A stretch of DNA of 6,475 bases from a bacterium. Its GTDB lineage: Bacteria; Ratteibacteria; UBA8468; B48-G9; JAFGKM01. The stretch is taken from the NCBI GenBank assembly GCA_021157805.1, contig JAGGVW010000086.1, positions 1 through 6,475 of the forward strand, given 5' to 3'. Below the pieces are notes generated by a model. It ran no database searches, was not told the origin of the DNA, and saw nothing but the letters and a program-made list of their open reading frames with translations. The translations under genes were made by a program, and so were the position numbers. Below are positions 6,012 through 6,475 of this stretch, in pieces; the first letter of the stretch is position 1, and each line of letters opens with the position of its first letter.

Positions 6012-6475
6012 TTATTTTGTAATTTCTTTTTCAGGTCTTCCATCTAATAACCACTCGGTATGAAATTCTCTAACTTTTCCATCTTCTGTCTTTAATATAT
6101 CAGGATTCTCTTCTCCGCCAATTTTAAAGTATCCATGTGCTCCGAAATAGTCCCTCTGTAAAGCGGTAACCTGAGAAGCAAACATCACAGGAGAAGTTAA
6201 TTGTAATATATAATCATAAGAATTTGCCATTCCAAGAGCAGGAATTCCTGACCTGTGGGCAATTTCAACAAATTTTCCAAGTTTCCATAAATTTTCCTTT
6301 ACAAAATCTGAAAATTTATTATATGCAAGCAGATTTGGGAGGTCAGGATTTTCTTTGTATGCCTCTGTTATTTCATCAAGAAACTGAGCCCTTATTATAC
6401 AGCCAGCCCTCCATATTTTCGCTATTTCTCCAAGATTAAGATTGAATTTATAAAAATCAGAAGCCGCTTTAAGTA
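6012..6475 (-). CDS. gnd: 6-phosphogluconate dehydrogenase, C-terminal part (5' end outside window)
   Basis: The frame is open from the window edge to TAA at 6014-6012, giving 153 visible residues. An internal ATG at 6230 is not the start, because the frame continues upstream with clear family sequence. Recognisable blocks are 'KIWRAGCIIRAQFLDEIT', 'NPDLPNLL', 'AHRSGIPALGMANSYDYI' and 'LQRDYFGAHGY', ending in 'FHTEWLLDGRPEKEITK'. This is the all-alpha C-terminal domain of the enzyme that oxidatively decarboxylates 6-phosphogluconate to ribulose 5-phosphate in the pentose phosphate pathway. The Arg and His of QRDYFGAH, which reach the substrate in the dimer, are present. Compared with the E. 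coli protein there is an insertion of roughly 12-15 residues between FGAH and FHTEW, plus a longer tail after HTEW. The coenzyme (NADP or NAD) cannot be judged because the N-terminal Rossmann domain is outside the window. It may be cotranscribed with the dehydrogenase 69 bp downstream. Confidence 0.93.
   Translation of the reverse strand, partial: LKAASDFYKFNLNLGEIAKIWRAGCIIRAQFLDEITEAYKENPDLPNLLAYNKFSDFVKENLWKLGKFVEIAHRSGIPALGMANSYDYILQLTSPVMFASQVTALQRDYFGAHGYFKIGGEENPDILKTEDGKVREFHTEWLLDGRPEKEITK

Overview
The window is strongly AT-rich (about 30% G+C by eye) and densely coding, with gene overlaps and gaps of only a few bases on the plus strand. It looks like a bacterial chromosome segment. 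An outer-membrane secretin together with several prepilin-like proteins points to a diderm (Gram-negative-type) bacterium. The low G+C, the compact secretin, and a pilin-like protein carrying what I recognise as a DUF4900-type domain fit uncultivated anaerobic or thermophilic lineages (Omnitrophota/Ratteibacteria-like or similar candidate phyla). That taxonomic guess is inference and is weak.

Bases 1-3756 (plus strand) are part of a type IV pilus / type II secretion-like operon. In order it holds the C-terminal end of a PilP/GspC-like connector protein (cut by the window edge), a short PilQ/GspD-like secretin, a PilV/GspI-like minor pilin, a PilW/GspJ-like minor pilin, and a large PilX/GspK-like protein with a beta-rich extracellular domain. 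Successive genes overlap (about 74 nt, then 8, 4 and 4 nt), which suggests one transcript with translational coupling. The I-J-K-like trio would form the priming tip of a pilus or pseudopilus, and the secretin would be its outer-membrane gate.

Bases 3758-4942 (plus strand) encode a GHMP-family sugar-1-kinase only one base downstream of the pilin operon. It resembles plant galacturonokinase more than ordinary galactokinase: the Glu of the galactokinase GEHTD motif, which contacts galactose O6, is Ala here.

Bases 4944-6475 (minus strand) converge on the kinase with a single base between the stop codons. They hold a D-2-hydroxyacid dehydrogenase-family protein and, upstream of it, the C-terminal part of 6-phosphogluconate dehydrogenase (gnd), cut by the window edge. 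In the dehydrogenase the catalytic Arg and Glu are replaced by Asp and Gln, while the His and the NAD-binding motif remain. A 69-bp gap with a short perfect palindrome lies between the two.

No RNA genes, CRISPR arrays, insertion sequences or attachment sites were seen, and no stretch over 300 bases lacks a gene. The points most worth following up are the galacturonokinase-like kinase at the end of a pilin operon and the dehydrogenase with two altered catalytic positions.
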